Counted from the first letter of the stretch, positions 46,261-59,275 are shown. The stretch: 64,000 nt of DNA from Phlegmacium glaucopus (GCA_015039465.1 MU130549.1:288590-352589); one strand, 5' to 3'. Numbers and translations: made by a program. The notes: a model not told the origin generated them from the letters alone.

Positions 46261-46288
46261 TCATCATGTGACCTGACAATAATCATAC
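46261..46288 (+). promoter_or_regulatory. Shared upstream block of P450-1
   Basis: TCATCATGTGACCTGACAAT plus AATCATAC, about 60-85 bp before the start codon. It is conserved at 51684-51708 and 56103-56127 upstream of the other two P450 genes although nearby sequence differs. It includes ATGTGAC, a possible bZIP- or bHLH-type half-site. A role is inferred. Confidence 0.5.
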
Positions 46289-46345
46289 CCTGCGCAGTAC
46301 GATTAAAGTAAACGCAGCAATACAGCCTTTCTCCCAACGACCACG

Positions 46346-48755
46346 ATGTTGTCTAATCTTGCCGGCTCTTACGTCACCACAGCTCAACTTGTAGTATCTC
46401 TGGGTGTTATCCTGTTGGTTTATGCAATCTACAAGATATCTACTTTCATACACGAGGAAATGACCTCTCCGTTACGCGATATTCCTGGACCCCTGAGCTC
46501 TAATTTTTTATATGGAAACTTCAAAGAACTCTCAGCGTCAGTGAGTCCAAAAGCTCACCGTCTCGTAGTGATTATTGCTTGAACGGTGAAAAATATCTTC
46601 TGGGTAGAATAATTCCGTGTTGCAAGAAGATTGGGTTAACCAATACGGAACAACTATCCAATTCAAAGGACTGCTCGGAGTGAGTTGATCGTTATCAACC
46701 AGTGCCAAGTTGACCCCGATGACTGACAACTCATTTCGTTTCCAAAGAGATCTCGTATCATGACTACCGATCTCAAGGCAATTAACCACATACTTTTCAA
46801 TAGTTATGACTATCAGAAACCCGACACCATCAGCTACAGCTTTCGTCAACTCTTTGGAAATGGTGCGTTTACCTGTGTGAATGATGTCATATTTTCATTG
46901 ACAGCCATATCGCATAAAGGAGTTCTATCTGTCGAAGGAGATGTCCATAAACATCAGGTATGTATCCTATTTAAATGTGTTCTTGAATTGTTTTCTAATA
47001 CCGCAGTAGCGGAAGATTTTGGTCAGTTCGGTGTGTTATTTTTGTATTATATGACTCATGATTAGATAGAATCCAGCATTCGGACCACAACAAATACGGG
47101 AACTAACCGAAGTCTTCGTAGAAAAGGCACTCGAGGTCAATATTTCACTTAATCGAACGTATATAATTCACGATTTTGAAACTTTTATAGCTACGTGACA
47201 TCTGGAGCACAGAAATCGCCAAGCATGATGGTGTAGGTCCCATCGAGTGCCTTTCATGGATGAGTCGAACAACTCTTGACATCATCGGGCTTGCAGGTAA
47301 ACCATTTTCCATCCTGTGTGATCACATTGCTTTTATTAAGGCTAAAATCCCCAGGATTCAATTATAATTTCAATGCACTAACCAGCGACCCCGAGAAAAA
47401 TGCCCTTATGAAATCATTTTCAACGATATTCAAGGCGGGGGCGAAACCAAGTATTATCCCAATACTCAAAGCAAAGTATCCTCATCTGCGTTTCTTGGTT
47501 CGTACCAGTATTCCTCTCTAACTTTTTACCTTCTAATCTGCGTCGGATTACAGCCGGCACCAAATGACGCTGAGAGAAAGAAGGCTTCTTCTGTAATGGG
47601 TCGTATCGGATCTGACCTTCTGAAGCAAAGTAAAGCTTCCCATGAAGACGATAAACGTAATAAATCGTCAGGCCGTAAAGACATTCTTTCGCTATTGGTT
47701 CAAGCCAATGCCATGCAAGACCTACCAGAAGCGCAACGGATGAGCGATGAAGATGTGTTGGCTCGTGTGTATAAACTCATTCTAGAACTGATGTATTTAC
47801 TCAATATACTTGCAGAGATCCCCACTTTCCTCATCGCTGGCCACGAAACAACAAGGTACACACGTCCGTTCCTCAAATATTCTCCAATCCGAAATTGACA
47901 TGTTCTAAATGTTGACATAGCATCGCGATGGCATGGGCATTATATGATCTAACTCAAAATAAGCAGGCACAAACCAAACTTCGTCAAGAAGTATCCGATG
48001 TATCTACCGATAATCCAACAACAGATGATTTGAATGGATTGCCTTATCTAGACGCCGTCGTACGCGAAACTTTGCGTCTTCATCCACCGGTTGGCAGCGC
48101 TATTCGAGCTGCTCAGAAGGATGATTGCATCCCTCTTAGCAAGCCGTTCACGGACAGGAAAGGGATTGTCCGTAATGAAATTTGGTTGGGCCTTGGCTCA
48201 ATTTTGATGCCATTATATTCTAAATTTATCTTTCTTTGTGGGATAGGGTCAGAAAGGGTCAAACGATAGTGGCACCTATTGTCCTCGTCAACCGAGATAA
48301 ATCAATATGGGGGGAAGATTCTGCAGAGTTCAAGTTAGTTTCATCCTCAAATTTCGTTCTCAATTGTTATACAAATGGTTTTCTTTTCAGACCTGAGCGT
48401 TGGGCGAATATTCCGGATGTTGCCACATCTGTTCCTGGAGTCTGGTCAAACATATTGACATTTATTGGGGGTCCCCGAGCTTGCATCGGTTATCGATTTT
48501 CACTTTTGGAGTGAGTCCTATGTTTTTCTCTGGTCATATTTCATCGCTCTTGGGTCCTAAATTTTTGTTTCCTTGCTTGTGAATAGAATCAAAACCCTGC
48601 TGTTCACGCTTGTACGGGCTTTTGAATTTGACCTTGCGGTTTCCGCGAAGGATATAGGAACGAGACCGATTGGCATCCAGCGTCCTATCCTGCTCACGGA
48701 TCCAAATAATTCGAATCAGATGCCACTTCTTGTGCGCCCCATCTCCAACTTGTAA
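46346..48755 (+). CDS. Cytochrome P450 monooxygenase 1
   Basis: Microsomal haem monooxygenase. Fourteen exons: 46346-46540, 46608-46679, 46748-46862, 46920-46957, 47010-47021, 47070-47135, 47191-47296, 47355-47497, 47554-47764, 47816-47855, 47921-48184, 48247-48333, 48391-48510, 48587-48755. They total 545 aa in frame. An N-terminal anchor ([17 protein letters not shown]) is followed by a Pro hinge (RDIPGP). The I-helix has AGHETTS, split by an intron; ExxR is ETLR near residue 381; PERW follows; the haem loop is [10 protein letters not shown] with Cys near 480. Exon 5 is a 12-nt microexon (CGG AAG ATT TTG) needed to read KHQRKILNPAFG. Two sister genes follow. The family cannot be fixed by eye; substrate unknown. 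Confidence 0.88.
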
Positions 48756-49500
48756 ACGCAACTCTGGATCTGTAACATCTGTTGACTGTCCCCGATATCC
48801 GTACCATGGGGATAATGATATATATTTATTGCAAGGTTCACAAATATGCACGATACTTGATTCAACCCCAAGATTTAGAAAACTGTCCTCAAAATCTGTT
48901 TGTGATTAAACATACAGGGCTGGTATGAAGGCAGTGCGACGATGTAAGTAGAAATATAGACTGCTGTAAGCTAGAGTGAGATCACAACAGATGGCAGATC
49001 TTCCTTTCCGTAGTTCGAAGAGAGGATCCAGGGATCCAGAATATTCCCAGGCGCCTCCCCATCCAGCGTTGCAGGATTTTCATCATAGAGATTTGACTTC
49101 GTAGAATTTGACAGTTTATGGTGACACAAATGATCATTTGATCCTCAATTACCTTTTTAATTTTTGAACCAGGTGGCGTGTTTGCCTTTTATGCCATGTT
49201 TCACCGTTTCACTGGAATATAGCGGGAAATTAGAGTGTACAGTTTATCAAACCACCACCATGCAACCAGAGACTCCCATGAAGATTGCACTCTTAGGAAA
49301 ATTGAAATACATCATTCAATTTATTGTTTATCAACTTTGACGCGCTCGAAATTAGCTCACGTGCTTAGCACATGTGATCCGAAGGTGCATTAAACAAGAC
49401 TATATGCGGCAATGCCAGGCTACAACAAACATCTACATGTTCTCCCACAATAACGCAAAGTGAACCTCACCTGTTAAAACCTTTACTGAACTACCTAAGA
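48756..49500. other. Gap after P450-1
   Basis: 48756-49130 resembles 54189-54490 after P450-2 (GCGACGATGT, TTTTCATCATAGAGATTTGAC, TTCGTAGAATTTGAC). 49130-49500 is AT-rich with no gene seen. Confidence 0.4.
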
Positions 49501-50024
49501 TGCCTATGTTTGTCGCCGGCTATTTCTTGACCTTCGCCACCATTCGTGCAATGATGCCCAGACTCAAAATTGACGACCACGGAGTCGAAATTGAGCGCAT
49601 CGAGTACCCAATCAACAACTGGCTCGCGAGCGGGGTAAATGCAATATACTCGCAGGTGCTATCGCCCACCCCATGAGTGATGACCCGAACCGCGAGGACG
49701 GCATCCTCCTCATGACGCAGTTCATTTTGACTCGTGAGTTGAACCCTGCTACACAGGAAAGTGATTGGGACCTATGGGTGAAAAAGTGGCTGCTTGAAGA
49801 TGGTGGTGTGAATTGGAGTGGATGGCTCTGTGGGATGACTTTGATCTAACGCGCAACGGTGTCTATCCCCGACGCAATGAGGTCCGCGGACATCGAGCTG
49901 TTCCGTTTGTTCATCCCAGTTCCAAGACTGTATCACCTGAACAACTAAGGAGGTGGATGGATTCCGGTCTAGGCATGAAAGAGTTTTTGATTGAGGAGGC
50001 GAACCATGGAAGGTGGACCCTATA
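49501..50024 (+). pseudogene. Small conserved-looking gene, frame-broken, function unknown
   Basis: Begins MPMFVAGYFLTFATIRAMMP, continues IDDHGVEIERIEYPINNWLA. It is then interrupted by GTAAATGCAATATACTCGCAG, which is intron-like but only 21 nt long. After it come AIAHPMSDDPNREDG, LLMTQFILTRELNP and EDGGVNWSGW. A one-base frame change near 49820 is needed to join WMALWDDFDLTRNGVYPRRN and the C-terminal VSPEQLRRWMDSGLGMKEFL, ending TAG at 50022-50024. I do not recognise the family. It occurs only once in the P450 array, between copies 1 and 2. Confidence 0.5.
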
Positions 50025-50282
50025 GTTGATGTGACAAATTTTCTGTCTGTTTTATTGCATGCTTAAGTATATCATTATGAGCTCTCTAGAATGCAGTATT
50101 TCCAAGGGGCTATACGACCGATAATATTGGATGAGGCGTCATGAACAACGAATTCGCCAGTTGTCGAGCGCTCCTGCACCAGCGAGTCGAGGACGAAGAG
50201 AGAAAGAGAATATGCACGTGATGCACTTCTCGTCTTCTCAGAGTGTATTCTATCTCTACACTTGTACCGCGCTTCGCTATAG

Positions 50283-51507
50283 AAACGGAACTTTCTAAAC
50301 ACCAAGCTACCGGACACTTCTTGAAACAACTCAATCCAAAATTTTTACCTACTGAAACAAGGATTTTACCCAACGTGCCAAAAGGAACGGAAGAAAAAGA
50401 AAAAGTCAGCGGACAACAAGACAAACTCGAAGGTGGACGCGGATGAGGACGAGGGCGAGGACTAAGAAGACGGGGATGGGGACCAGATGGGTGCAAATGT
50501 TAAGCTGAACCATGGTTGGCACAAATGCTGCGTTGGTTCTCGACGAGCGGCAGCCCAAAGAAGAAGAATACATCGTATCCGACGAGCCCTGAGATACCAG
50601 ATCCTCCGCCTCCGCGAGTGTCGAGACCGACACCGAGTCTGCCTCGATTTGTCCATGTCTTTTCGAAAACACCTTTTTTTTAATGTCGATTCTCGGTCGA
50701 TATGCTCGCTTCATTCACCGGGACGGTCGCGGGATCATTTGCCGATTCGATTACAAAGTATCCAATGCTCATCTTCCACTTCTATCTGCGCTATGGCCAA
50801 CTCACACTTCTTTGGAGAGAGTTCAACTATACAAGAAATGTCTCCCATAGTCTGTGCGTGAAGAGTTTGGCGATCCACTTGATATTTTCGTGCAAGGTTT
50901 AAGCATGGTGACACTGCCCTCTCTTTTGAAGGATTCTTTCCGGTGGAGGTCAGAGAAGTGCTCATATGCCTCAGCCTACACAATGGCAATGTGCGGCCAG
51001 ATAACATGTTTCCTCAAGCGAAGATTCAGCTGCAGGAGCACTTCCAACACCTCCGGCTACCCAGCAATCACCTGACGGTATAGGTATTTTCAAGCTACTT
51101 TATTTACTTCTTAAGGTCTGACAATTAATTAACAAGATTTGACAGACAACACGGCAATTCAGAGCAGACCCAACAGCAACAAGAAGCCGTTGAACAGAAC
51201 AGGAATGGCCCTTTGATGCGGGGTAAGGATTTCAAATGTTTACCTTTTATGTTGGTTCTCATACTGTTTACATTTAGGTCCAACACAAGATGGAAATGGA
51301 GAAGCAGAGCATCACATGAATGGCCAGAGGCCCCCCATCGTGATGGGATGTTGTGTTTATTGCGTGTATAGCAACTGTTACCGATAATGGGCTTTCAGGA
51401 TCTCAGCCTCGAAGAGTGCAACTGCAGCAGCGCCGACGACAATTCCGTCAGCCTTATGTTGGACTTCCCCAATCCCATGATCTATGTTAGCCAAATGACT
51501 TGTAGGG
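50283..51507 (+). pseudogene. P450-associated unit, copy 2
   Basis: Second copy of the unit at 44794-46102, with its own frame changes. It keeps EVLICLSLHNGNVRPDNMF and the Gln-rich end (NSEQTQQQQEAVEQNRNGPL, GPTQDGNGEAEHHMNG, VQLQQRRRQFRQPYVG). Intron positions match copy 1. It is not open as a whole. Confidence 0.5.
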
Positions 51508-51683
51508 CAATTGTGAGTGTTGGTAATATATATTTACCCAATCTCACATCCATCACATGCTAACTTTAAAGTTACTTCGGAATCGGGGAAATGAGGATCG
51601 ACCACGAAGAGACTGCGGCTTGCCACATCCGCAGCTATGACATGGCCTCGGCTGTCCTCGTCTGCCATCGTGCGTCATCCAGC

Positions 51684-51708
51684 TCATCATGTGACCTGAC
51701 AATAATCA
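51684..51708 (+). promoter_or_regulatory. Shared upstream block of P450-2
   Basis: Same TCATCATGTGACCTGACAAT block as at 46261, here about 45-65 bp before the start codon. Confidence 0.45.
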
Positions 51709-51750
51709 ATACCTTTGTACACGGAGAACAGTATTAAAGTAAACGCAACG

Positions 51751-54188
51751 ATGGAGCCTTTTCTCCCAATGACCACGATGTTGTCTAATCTTGCTGCCTC
51801 TTATGTCACCACAGCTCAGCTGGTAGTATCTCTGAGTGTTATCCTTTTGGTTTATGCAATCTTCAAGATATCTACTTTCATACACAGCGAAATGACCTCG
51901 CCGTCACGCGATATTCCTGGACCTATGAATCCTAGTTTTCTATATGGAAACTTCAAGGAACTCTCAGAATCAGTGAGTCCAAAAGCTCACCGTCTCGTAG
52001 TGATTATTGCTTGAACGGTGAAAAATACCTTTCGAGTAGAATAATTCCGTGTTGCAAGAAGATTGGGTTAACCAATACGGAACAACAATCCAATTCAAAG
52101 GACAGCTCGGAGTGAGTTAGTCGTTATTGACCAGTGCCAAGTTGACACAAATGACTAACAACTCATTTCGTTTCCAAAGAGATCTCGTATTATGACTACC
52201 GATCTCAAGGCAATCAACCACATACTTTTCAATAATTATGACTATCAGAAACCCAACATCATCAGTTACAGCGTTCGTCAACTCCTTGGAAATGGTGCGT
52301 TTGCCTGTGTGAATCATGACATATTTTCATTGACGGCCATATCGTATAAAGGAATTCTAGCTGTTGAAGGAGATGTCCACAAACATCAGGTATGTATCTT
52401 TTTTAAATATTTGTTCTCGAATTGTTTTCTAATACCACAGTAGCGGAAGATTTTGGTCAGTTCTGGTGTGTTATTTTGGTATTACATAACTTATGATTAG
52501 ATAGAATCCAGCATTCGGACCACAACAAATACGGGAATTATCCGGAGTTTTCGTAGAAAAGGCACTCGAGGTCAATATTTCACTTAATCAAACGTATATA
52601 AGTCATGGTTTTGAAAGATTTATAGTTACGTGACATCTGGAGCACAGAAATCGCCAAGCATGATGGTGTAGGTCCCATCGAGTGCCTTTCATGGATGAGT
52701 CGAACGACTCTTGACATCATCGGGCTTGCAGGTAAAATATTTTTTCACCTGTGTGCGATCACATTGCTCTTATTAAGACTAAAATCCCTAGGATTCAATT
52801 ATAATTTCAATGCACTAACCAGCGACCCTGAGAAAAATGCCCTTATGAAATCGTTTTCAACGATATTCAAGGCAGGAGCGAAACCAAGTATCATCCCAAT
52901 GCTGCAAGCGAAGTATTCTCCTCTGCGTTTCTTGGTTCGTACCAGTATTCCTCTCTAACCTATTTTTACCCTCTAATTTGCGTCGGATTACAGCCGGCAC
53001 CAAATGACGCTGAGACAAGGAAGGCTTCTGCTGTAATGGGTCGTATCGGATCTGATCTTCTGAAGCAAAGTAAAGCTTCCCATGGCGATAAACGTAATAA
53101 ATCGTCAGGCCGTAAAGATATTCTTTCGCTATTGGTCCAAGCCAATACCATGCAAGACCTACCGGAAGTGCAACGGTTGACCGATGAAGATGTTCTGGCT
53201 CGTGGGTATAAACTCATTCTAGATTGATGTATTTACTCAATATACCTGCAGAGATCCCTACTTTCCTCATCGCTGGCCACGAAACAACAAGGTACACACC
53301 TCCGTTCCTCAAAAAACTCTGCATTCCGAAATTGACATGTTCTAAATGTTGACATAGCGTCGCGATGGCATGGGCATTATATTCTCTAACTCAAAATAAG
53401 CAAGCCCAAACCACACTTCGTCAAGAAGTCTCTGATGTATCTACCGATAATCCAACAACAGATGATTTGAATGGATTGCCTTATCTAGATGCCGTCGTAC
53501 GCGAAACTTTGCGTCTTCATCCTCCGGTTCCTAGCATTACACGAGCTGCTCAGAAGGATGATTGCATCCCTCTTAGCAAGCCGTTCACGGATACGAAAGG
53601 GATTGTCCGTAATGAAATTCGGTTGGGCATTGATTCAATTTTGATGCCATTATGAAACTTATCTTCCTTTGTGGGATAGGGTCAGAAAAGGTCAACTGAT
53701 AATGGCACCTATTGTCCTCGTCAACCGAGATAAATCAATATGGGGGGAAGATTCTGCAGAGTTCAAGTTGGTTTCGCCCTCAAATTTCGTTCTCAATCGT
53801 TATACAACTGGCTTTCTTTTCAGACCTGAGCGTTGGGCGAATATTCCGGATGTTGCGGCATCTGTTCCTGGAGTTTGGTCAAACATATTGACATTTATTG
53901 GGGGTCCCCGAGCTTGCATCGGTTATCGATTTTCACTTTTGGAGTGAGTCCTATGTTTTTCTCTGGTCATATTTCGTTGATCTCGGGTCCTAAATTTTTG
54001 TTTCTTTGCGTGTGAATAGAATCAAAACCCTGCTGTTCACGCTCGTTCGGGCTTTTGAATTTGACCTTGCGGTTTCCGCGAAGGATATAGGAACGAAACC
54101 GATTGGTTTCCAGCGTCCTATCCTGCTCACAGATCCACATAATTCGAATCAGATGCCACTTCTTGTGCGCCCCATCTCCAACTTGTAA
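51751..54188 (+). CDS. Cytochrome P450 monooxygenase 2
   Basis: Tandem paralogue of P450-1 with the same exon plan and the microexon at 52444-52455. I use the ATG at 51751 ([14 protein letters not shown]); P450-1 lacks this upstream start and begins at the later Met. The spliced frame stays open to 54188, about 553 aa. Motifs: AGHETT then S after the intron, [26 protein letters not shown]. Small in-frame changes from P450-1 include loss of one codon at KASHGDK and LSGVF for LTEVF. The intron after GGA AAT G ends at AAAG, because the nearer AG of P450-1 (CATTGACAG) is ACGG here. It probably hydroxylates a lipophilic substrate similar to that of P450-1; the substrate is unknown. Confidence 0.86.
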
Positions 54189-54699
54189 ACGCAATTCTGG
54201 ATCTGTAACATCTGTTGACTGTCCCCGATAATCCGTACCATGGAGGTAATGATATATGAAGGTTCACAAATATGCATAATACATTTTACCAAGTTGATTC
54301 GACCCCAAGATTTTAGAAAAATGTCCATCAAAATCCGTTTGTGATTCAACATACAGCACAACTGGTATAGATACAAACATAAAGGCAGTGCGACGATGTT
54401 AGTAGAAATCTAGACTGCTGGTGTAAGCCTATCCGGCGTTGCAGGGTTTTCATCATCATAGAGATTTGACTTCGTAGAATTTGACGGACCAGACTAAGAC
54501 TAAGGAGATCAGGGGAATTGAGAAGGCCATGAACATACTCAGTCATTACCTTGCTATAAAGCAAGGTTACTTCTGAGTCTAAACTCAACATCTGTTTAAC
54601 AACCATTGTCCCAAGAAAACACCTGTTCTAAGTATTTATTATATTTATTATAGATAAAATAAAATAAGATAAAAGAAAACAGACCCGTATGCGAAGCTT

Positions 54700-55890
54700 A
54701 AGAAACTCCTCGAGTGTCGAGACCTCGAGTCTGGTATCCACATGCCCTAGAAGGTTTCGGTTCAATTTGGCCATGTCTTTTCGAAAACAATTCGAAAACG
54801 CTTTTCAACGTTGATTCTCGGTCAATATGCTCGCTTCATTCAGCCGCGGGGTCATTTGCCGATTCGATTCACCAAGTACCCAATGCTTATCTTCCACTGC
54901 TATCTGCACTATGGCCAAATCACACTTAGCTTTGGAGGGAGTTCGACTCCACGATTGGGCTATACAACAAGAAATGTCTTCCATAGGCTGTACGTAAAGA
55001 GTCTGGCGTTATCACCAATCCACTTGGTATGGTGCAAAGTTCAAGCGTGGTGGCACTCCCCCTCTCTTTTGAAGGATTCTTTCGGATGGAGGTCAGGGAA
55101 GTGCTCAAATGCTCAGCCTACACAATGGCAATGCTCGGCCTGACAACATGTTTCTGTTGAATTATACGAGTTTCAGTCGTTGATTATTTGTTTAGGTATC
55201 TTTTATCTTATCATCTCTTTTATTCTTTATTCGCGTTATCTTTTTGCATTACATAATCACGGTCATTTTGTCACGGATTTTACTTATTACAAGTCTCAAC
55301 TTTATCCTAAAGTTGAGACGTGAGCACAATCATTTTAATTCTACATTACAATAGCTGATCAATACCTAGAACTATTCATTTGTTCTAGGTAACATACATT
55401 CCATATTAATATAAAACTTTATCCTAAAGTTGAGACAACTATTCATTTGTTCTAGCTGCGAAATTATCCCAACAGTTTCCTCAAGTGAAAGTTCGGCTAC
55501 AGGAGCACTTCCAACATCTTCAGCTACACAGCAACCACCCAATGATATAGGTATATTCAAGCTACTTTATTTATTTACTACTTGAGGTATAACAATTGAT
55601 TAACAAGATTTGACAAATAATACAGAGCAGATCTAACAGCAAATGGCCCTTTGATGCGGGGTAAGAATTCAAATGCTCACCTTTTATGTTGGCTCTCATA
55701 CTATTTACATTTAGGTCAAACACAAGATGGGCCCCGGTGATCGTATGTTGTACTTATTGTATAGCAACTGCCGTCAATGGGCTTTCAAGACCTCAGTCTC
55801 GAAGAGTGCAACGGCAGCAGGGTCGATGACGATGCCGTCAACCTTACGTTGCCCCCAATATCATGATCTTGGAATTTATGTTAGCCAAAC
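54700..55890 (+). pseudogene. P450-associated unit, copy 3 (most decayed)
   Basis: Recognisable from CGAGTGTCGAGACC to the Gln-rich end. It is interrupted at about 55150-55450 by AT-rich sequence containing CTTTATCCTAAAGTTGAGAC twice (about 55300 and 55416) and CTATTCATTTGTTCTAG twice, and it has lost most of the NAEQTQQQQ exon. No open frame of note. Confidence 0.55.
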
Positions 55891-56102
55891 GACTTGTAGG
55901 ACAACTTCAAATTTAAGTTGCCAACTTGTGAGTATTGATAATATGTATCTACCCAGTCCCACATTCATCGCATGCTAACTTCAAAGTTACTTCGGATTCG
56001 AAAAATGAGAATCGACCATGAAAAGACTGCGGCTTGCGCATCCGCAGCTATGACATGGCGCCGGCTGTCGTCGTCTGCCGTCGTGCGTCGTGGCCCTCCA
56101 GC

Positions 56103-56127
56103 TCATCATGTGACCTGACAATAATCA
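56103..56127 (+). promoter_or_regulatory. Shared upstream block of P450-3
   Basis: Same TCATCATGTGACCTGACAAT block, about 55-80 bp before the predicted start. Confidence 0.45.
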
Positions 56128-56181
56128 TACCCTTGGTTGCACAGTATTAAAGCAAACGCAACAATAGAGCCTTTTCTCCCA

Positions 56182-58616
56182 ATGACCACGATGTTGTCTA
56201 ATCTTGCTGCCTCTTATGTCACCACAGCTCAACCTGTAGCATCTCTGGGTGTTATCCTTTTGGTTTATGCAATCTACAAGATATCTACTTTCATATACGA
56301 CGAAATGACCTCTCCGTCACGCGATATTCCTGGACCCCTGAGCCCTAGTTTTCTATATGGAAACTTCAAAGAACTCTCAGAATCAGTGAGTCCAAAAGCT
56401 CACCGTCTCGTAGTGATTATTGCTTGAACGGTGAATGATACCTTCCGAGTAGAGTAATAACGCGTTGGAAGAAGATTGGGTTAACCAATACGGAACAACA
56501 ATCCAATACAAAGAAATGCTCGGAGTGAGTTGATCATTATCGACCAGTGCCAAGTTGATCCAAATGACTGACAACTCATTTCGTTTCCAAAGAGATCTCG
56601 TATTCTGACTACCGATCTCAAGGCAATCAACCACATACTTTTCAATAGTTATGATTATCCGAAACCCGACACCGTCAGTTACACCTTTCGTCAAATATTC
56701 GGAAATGGTGCGTTTTCATGTAGGAATCATGACATATTTTCATTGACGGCCATATCGCGTAAAGGGGTTCTCTCTGTCGAAGGAGATGTCCATAAGCATC
56801 AGGTATGTATCTTATTTAAATATTTGTTCTCGAATTGTTTTCTAATACTGCAGTAGCGGAAGATTTTGGTCAGTTCTGCCGCGTTATTTTTGTATTATAT
56901 GACTTATGATTAGATAGAACCCAGCATTCGGACCACAACAAATGCGGGAACTAACCGAAGTCTTCGTAGAAAAGGCACTCGAGGTCAATATTTCACTTGA
57001 TCGAACGTATATGATTCACGATTTTGAAACCTTTACAGCTACGTGACATCTGGAGCGCAGAAATCGCCAAGCATGATGGTGCAGGTCCCATCGAGTGTCT
57101 TTCATGGATGAGTCGAACAACTCTTGACATCATCGGACTTGCAGGTGAAATAATTCTTTATCCTGTGTGCGATCACATTGCTCTTATTAAGACTAAAATC
57201 CTCAGGATTCAATTATAATTTCAATGCACTGACCAGTGACCCCGAGAAAAATGCCCTTATGAAATCCTTTTCAACGATATTCAAGGTGGGAGCAAAACTT
57301 GAGCGAAACCAAGTGTTATTCCAATACTCAAAGCGATGTATCCTCCTCTGCGTTTCTTAGTTCGTACCAGTATTCCTTTCTAGCCTATTTTTACCCTCTA
57401 ATTTGCGTCGGATTACAGCCGGCACCAAATGACGCTGCGACGAAAAAGGCTTCTGCTGTAATGCGTCATATAGGATCTGATCTTCTGAAGCAAAGTAGAG
57501 CTTCCCATGAGGACGATAAAGGCATTAAATCGTCAGGCCGTAAAGATATTCTTTCGCTATTAGTTCAAGCCAATGCCATGCAAGACCTACCAGATGCGCA
57601 ACGGATGAGTGATGAAGATGTTCTAGCTCGTGTGTATAAACTCATTCTAGACTGATGTATTTACTCAATATACTCGCAGAGATCCCTACTTTCCTTATCG
57701 CTGGCCACGAAACAACAAGGTACGCACCTCCATTTCTCAAATATTCTGCGTTCCGAAATTGACACGTTGTAAAATTTGACACAGTGTCGCGATGGCATGG
57801 GCATTATATTCTCTAACCCAAAATAAGCAGGCCCAAACCAAACTTCGTCAAGAAGTATCCGATGTATCTACCGATAATCCAACAACAGATGATTTGAATG
57901 GATTGCCTTATCTAGACGCTGTCGTACGCGAAACTTTGCGTCTTCATCCACCAGTTCCTAGCATTCTACGTGCTTCTCAGAAGGATGATTGCATCCCTCT
58001 TAGCAAGCCGTTCACGGACAGGAAAGGGATTGTCCGTAGTGAAATTCGGTTGGTCCTTGACTCAATTTTGATGCCATTATATTCTAAATTTACCTTACTT
58101 TGTGGGATAGGGTTAGAAAGGGTCAAACGATAGTGGCACCTATTGACCTCGTCAACCGAGATAAATCAATATGGGGGGAAGATTCTACAGAGTTCAAGTT
58201 AGTTTCGTCCCCAAACTTCGTTCTCAATTGTATACGACTGGTTTTCTTTTCAGACCTGAGCGTTGGGCGAATATTCCGGACGTTGCTACATCTGTTCCTG
58301 GAGTCTGGTCAAACATATTGACATTTATTGGGGGTCCCCGAGCCTGCATCGGTTATCGATTTTCACTTTTGGAGTGAGTGCTATGTTTTTCTCTGGTCAT
58401 ATTTCGTCGACCTCGGGTCCTAAATTTGTTTCTTTGTGTGTGAATAGAATCAAAAGCCTTCTGTTCACGCTCGTTCGGGCTTTTGAATTTGACCTTGCGG
58501 TTTCCGCGAAGGATATAGGAACGAAATCAATTGGTATCCAACGTCCTGTCCTGCTCACGGATCCAAATAATTCGAATCAGATGCCACTTCTTGTACGCCC
58601 CATCTCCAACTTGTAA
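56182..58616 (+). pseudogene. Cytochrome P450 3, disrupted by an 11-bp insertion
   Basis: Same exon plan as its two neighbours, microexon at 56857-56868. The upstream ATG of P450-2 is ATA here, so the start would be at 56182 (MTTMLSNL). An extra AAAACTTGAGC at 57294-57304, absent from both sisters, shifts the frame in exon 8 and leads to a TAG at 57358-57360. Downstream exons still encode [22 protein letters not shown] and [10 protein letters not shown], with few other changes, so the damage is recent. A truncated product would lack the haem-binding half. Confidence 0.8.
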
Positions 58617-59275
58617 ACGCAATTCCGGATCTGTACCGTGGGAATAATGATATATCATATATATTTATTGCAACTTTGGTATCAAGTTAATTCGAGCCCG
58701 AGATTTAGAAAAACCGTCGATCAAAATCTGTTTGTGATTAAACATACAGGGCAACTGGTAATACTAGAAATATAGACCGTTGCAGTGTCGTCATTCCCCG
58801 ACCCTCGCAAGAGAGAGAGTTGTTGCGGGGTTCAAACGGGACTCCACCCGCCAAATGATTTGTTGAGTGAGAAAAACCAGAAAATGGCGCCGTACCCGAA
58901 TGTTTCCTGGATCAAATCACTTAAATTTGGATATTAATGTATGAAATATTTCTGCCGATTTTTGGAGATAAATTTCTCTCTTCCTTGTCCTGGTTTTTTC
59001 TCTGAGCCCGTTTCTAAAAGCTTGAACAATGTGCATAAATTGCCGTACATGTTGTATTCACGTAATGCTGTACAGTTGCTAGACAGTTGTAGGTTGTTGA
59101 ACTACACAGGTGTTACGAGTCTTACGTAAGTAAGTCTCGTTCTTATAGGGGACCTATCTTTTGACGGTTTCAAGGGTGTTTTTATGGTAATTTTCACGGG
59201 GTGGGAATGTTGTCATCGCAACGGCTGCCATTCTTAGTTAGTTTCCATAGATAATGCTAACCATTTTAATGCATT
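58617..59275. other. Gap after P450-3
   Basis: The first 130 bp continue P450 3' flank similarity. The rest has no supported gene. Confidence 0.35.

Noticed and set aside
49620..49645. A 21-nt GT...AG intron at 49637-49657
   Set aside because: Too short to be spliced; more likely an intron shortened by deletion in a dead gene.
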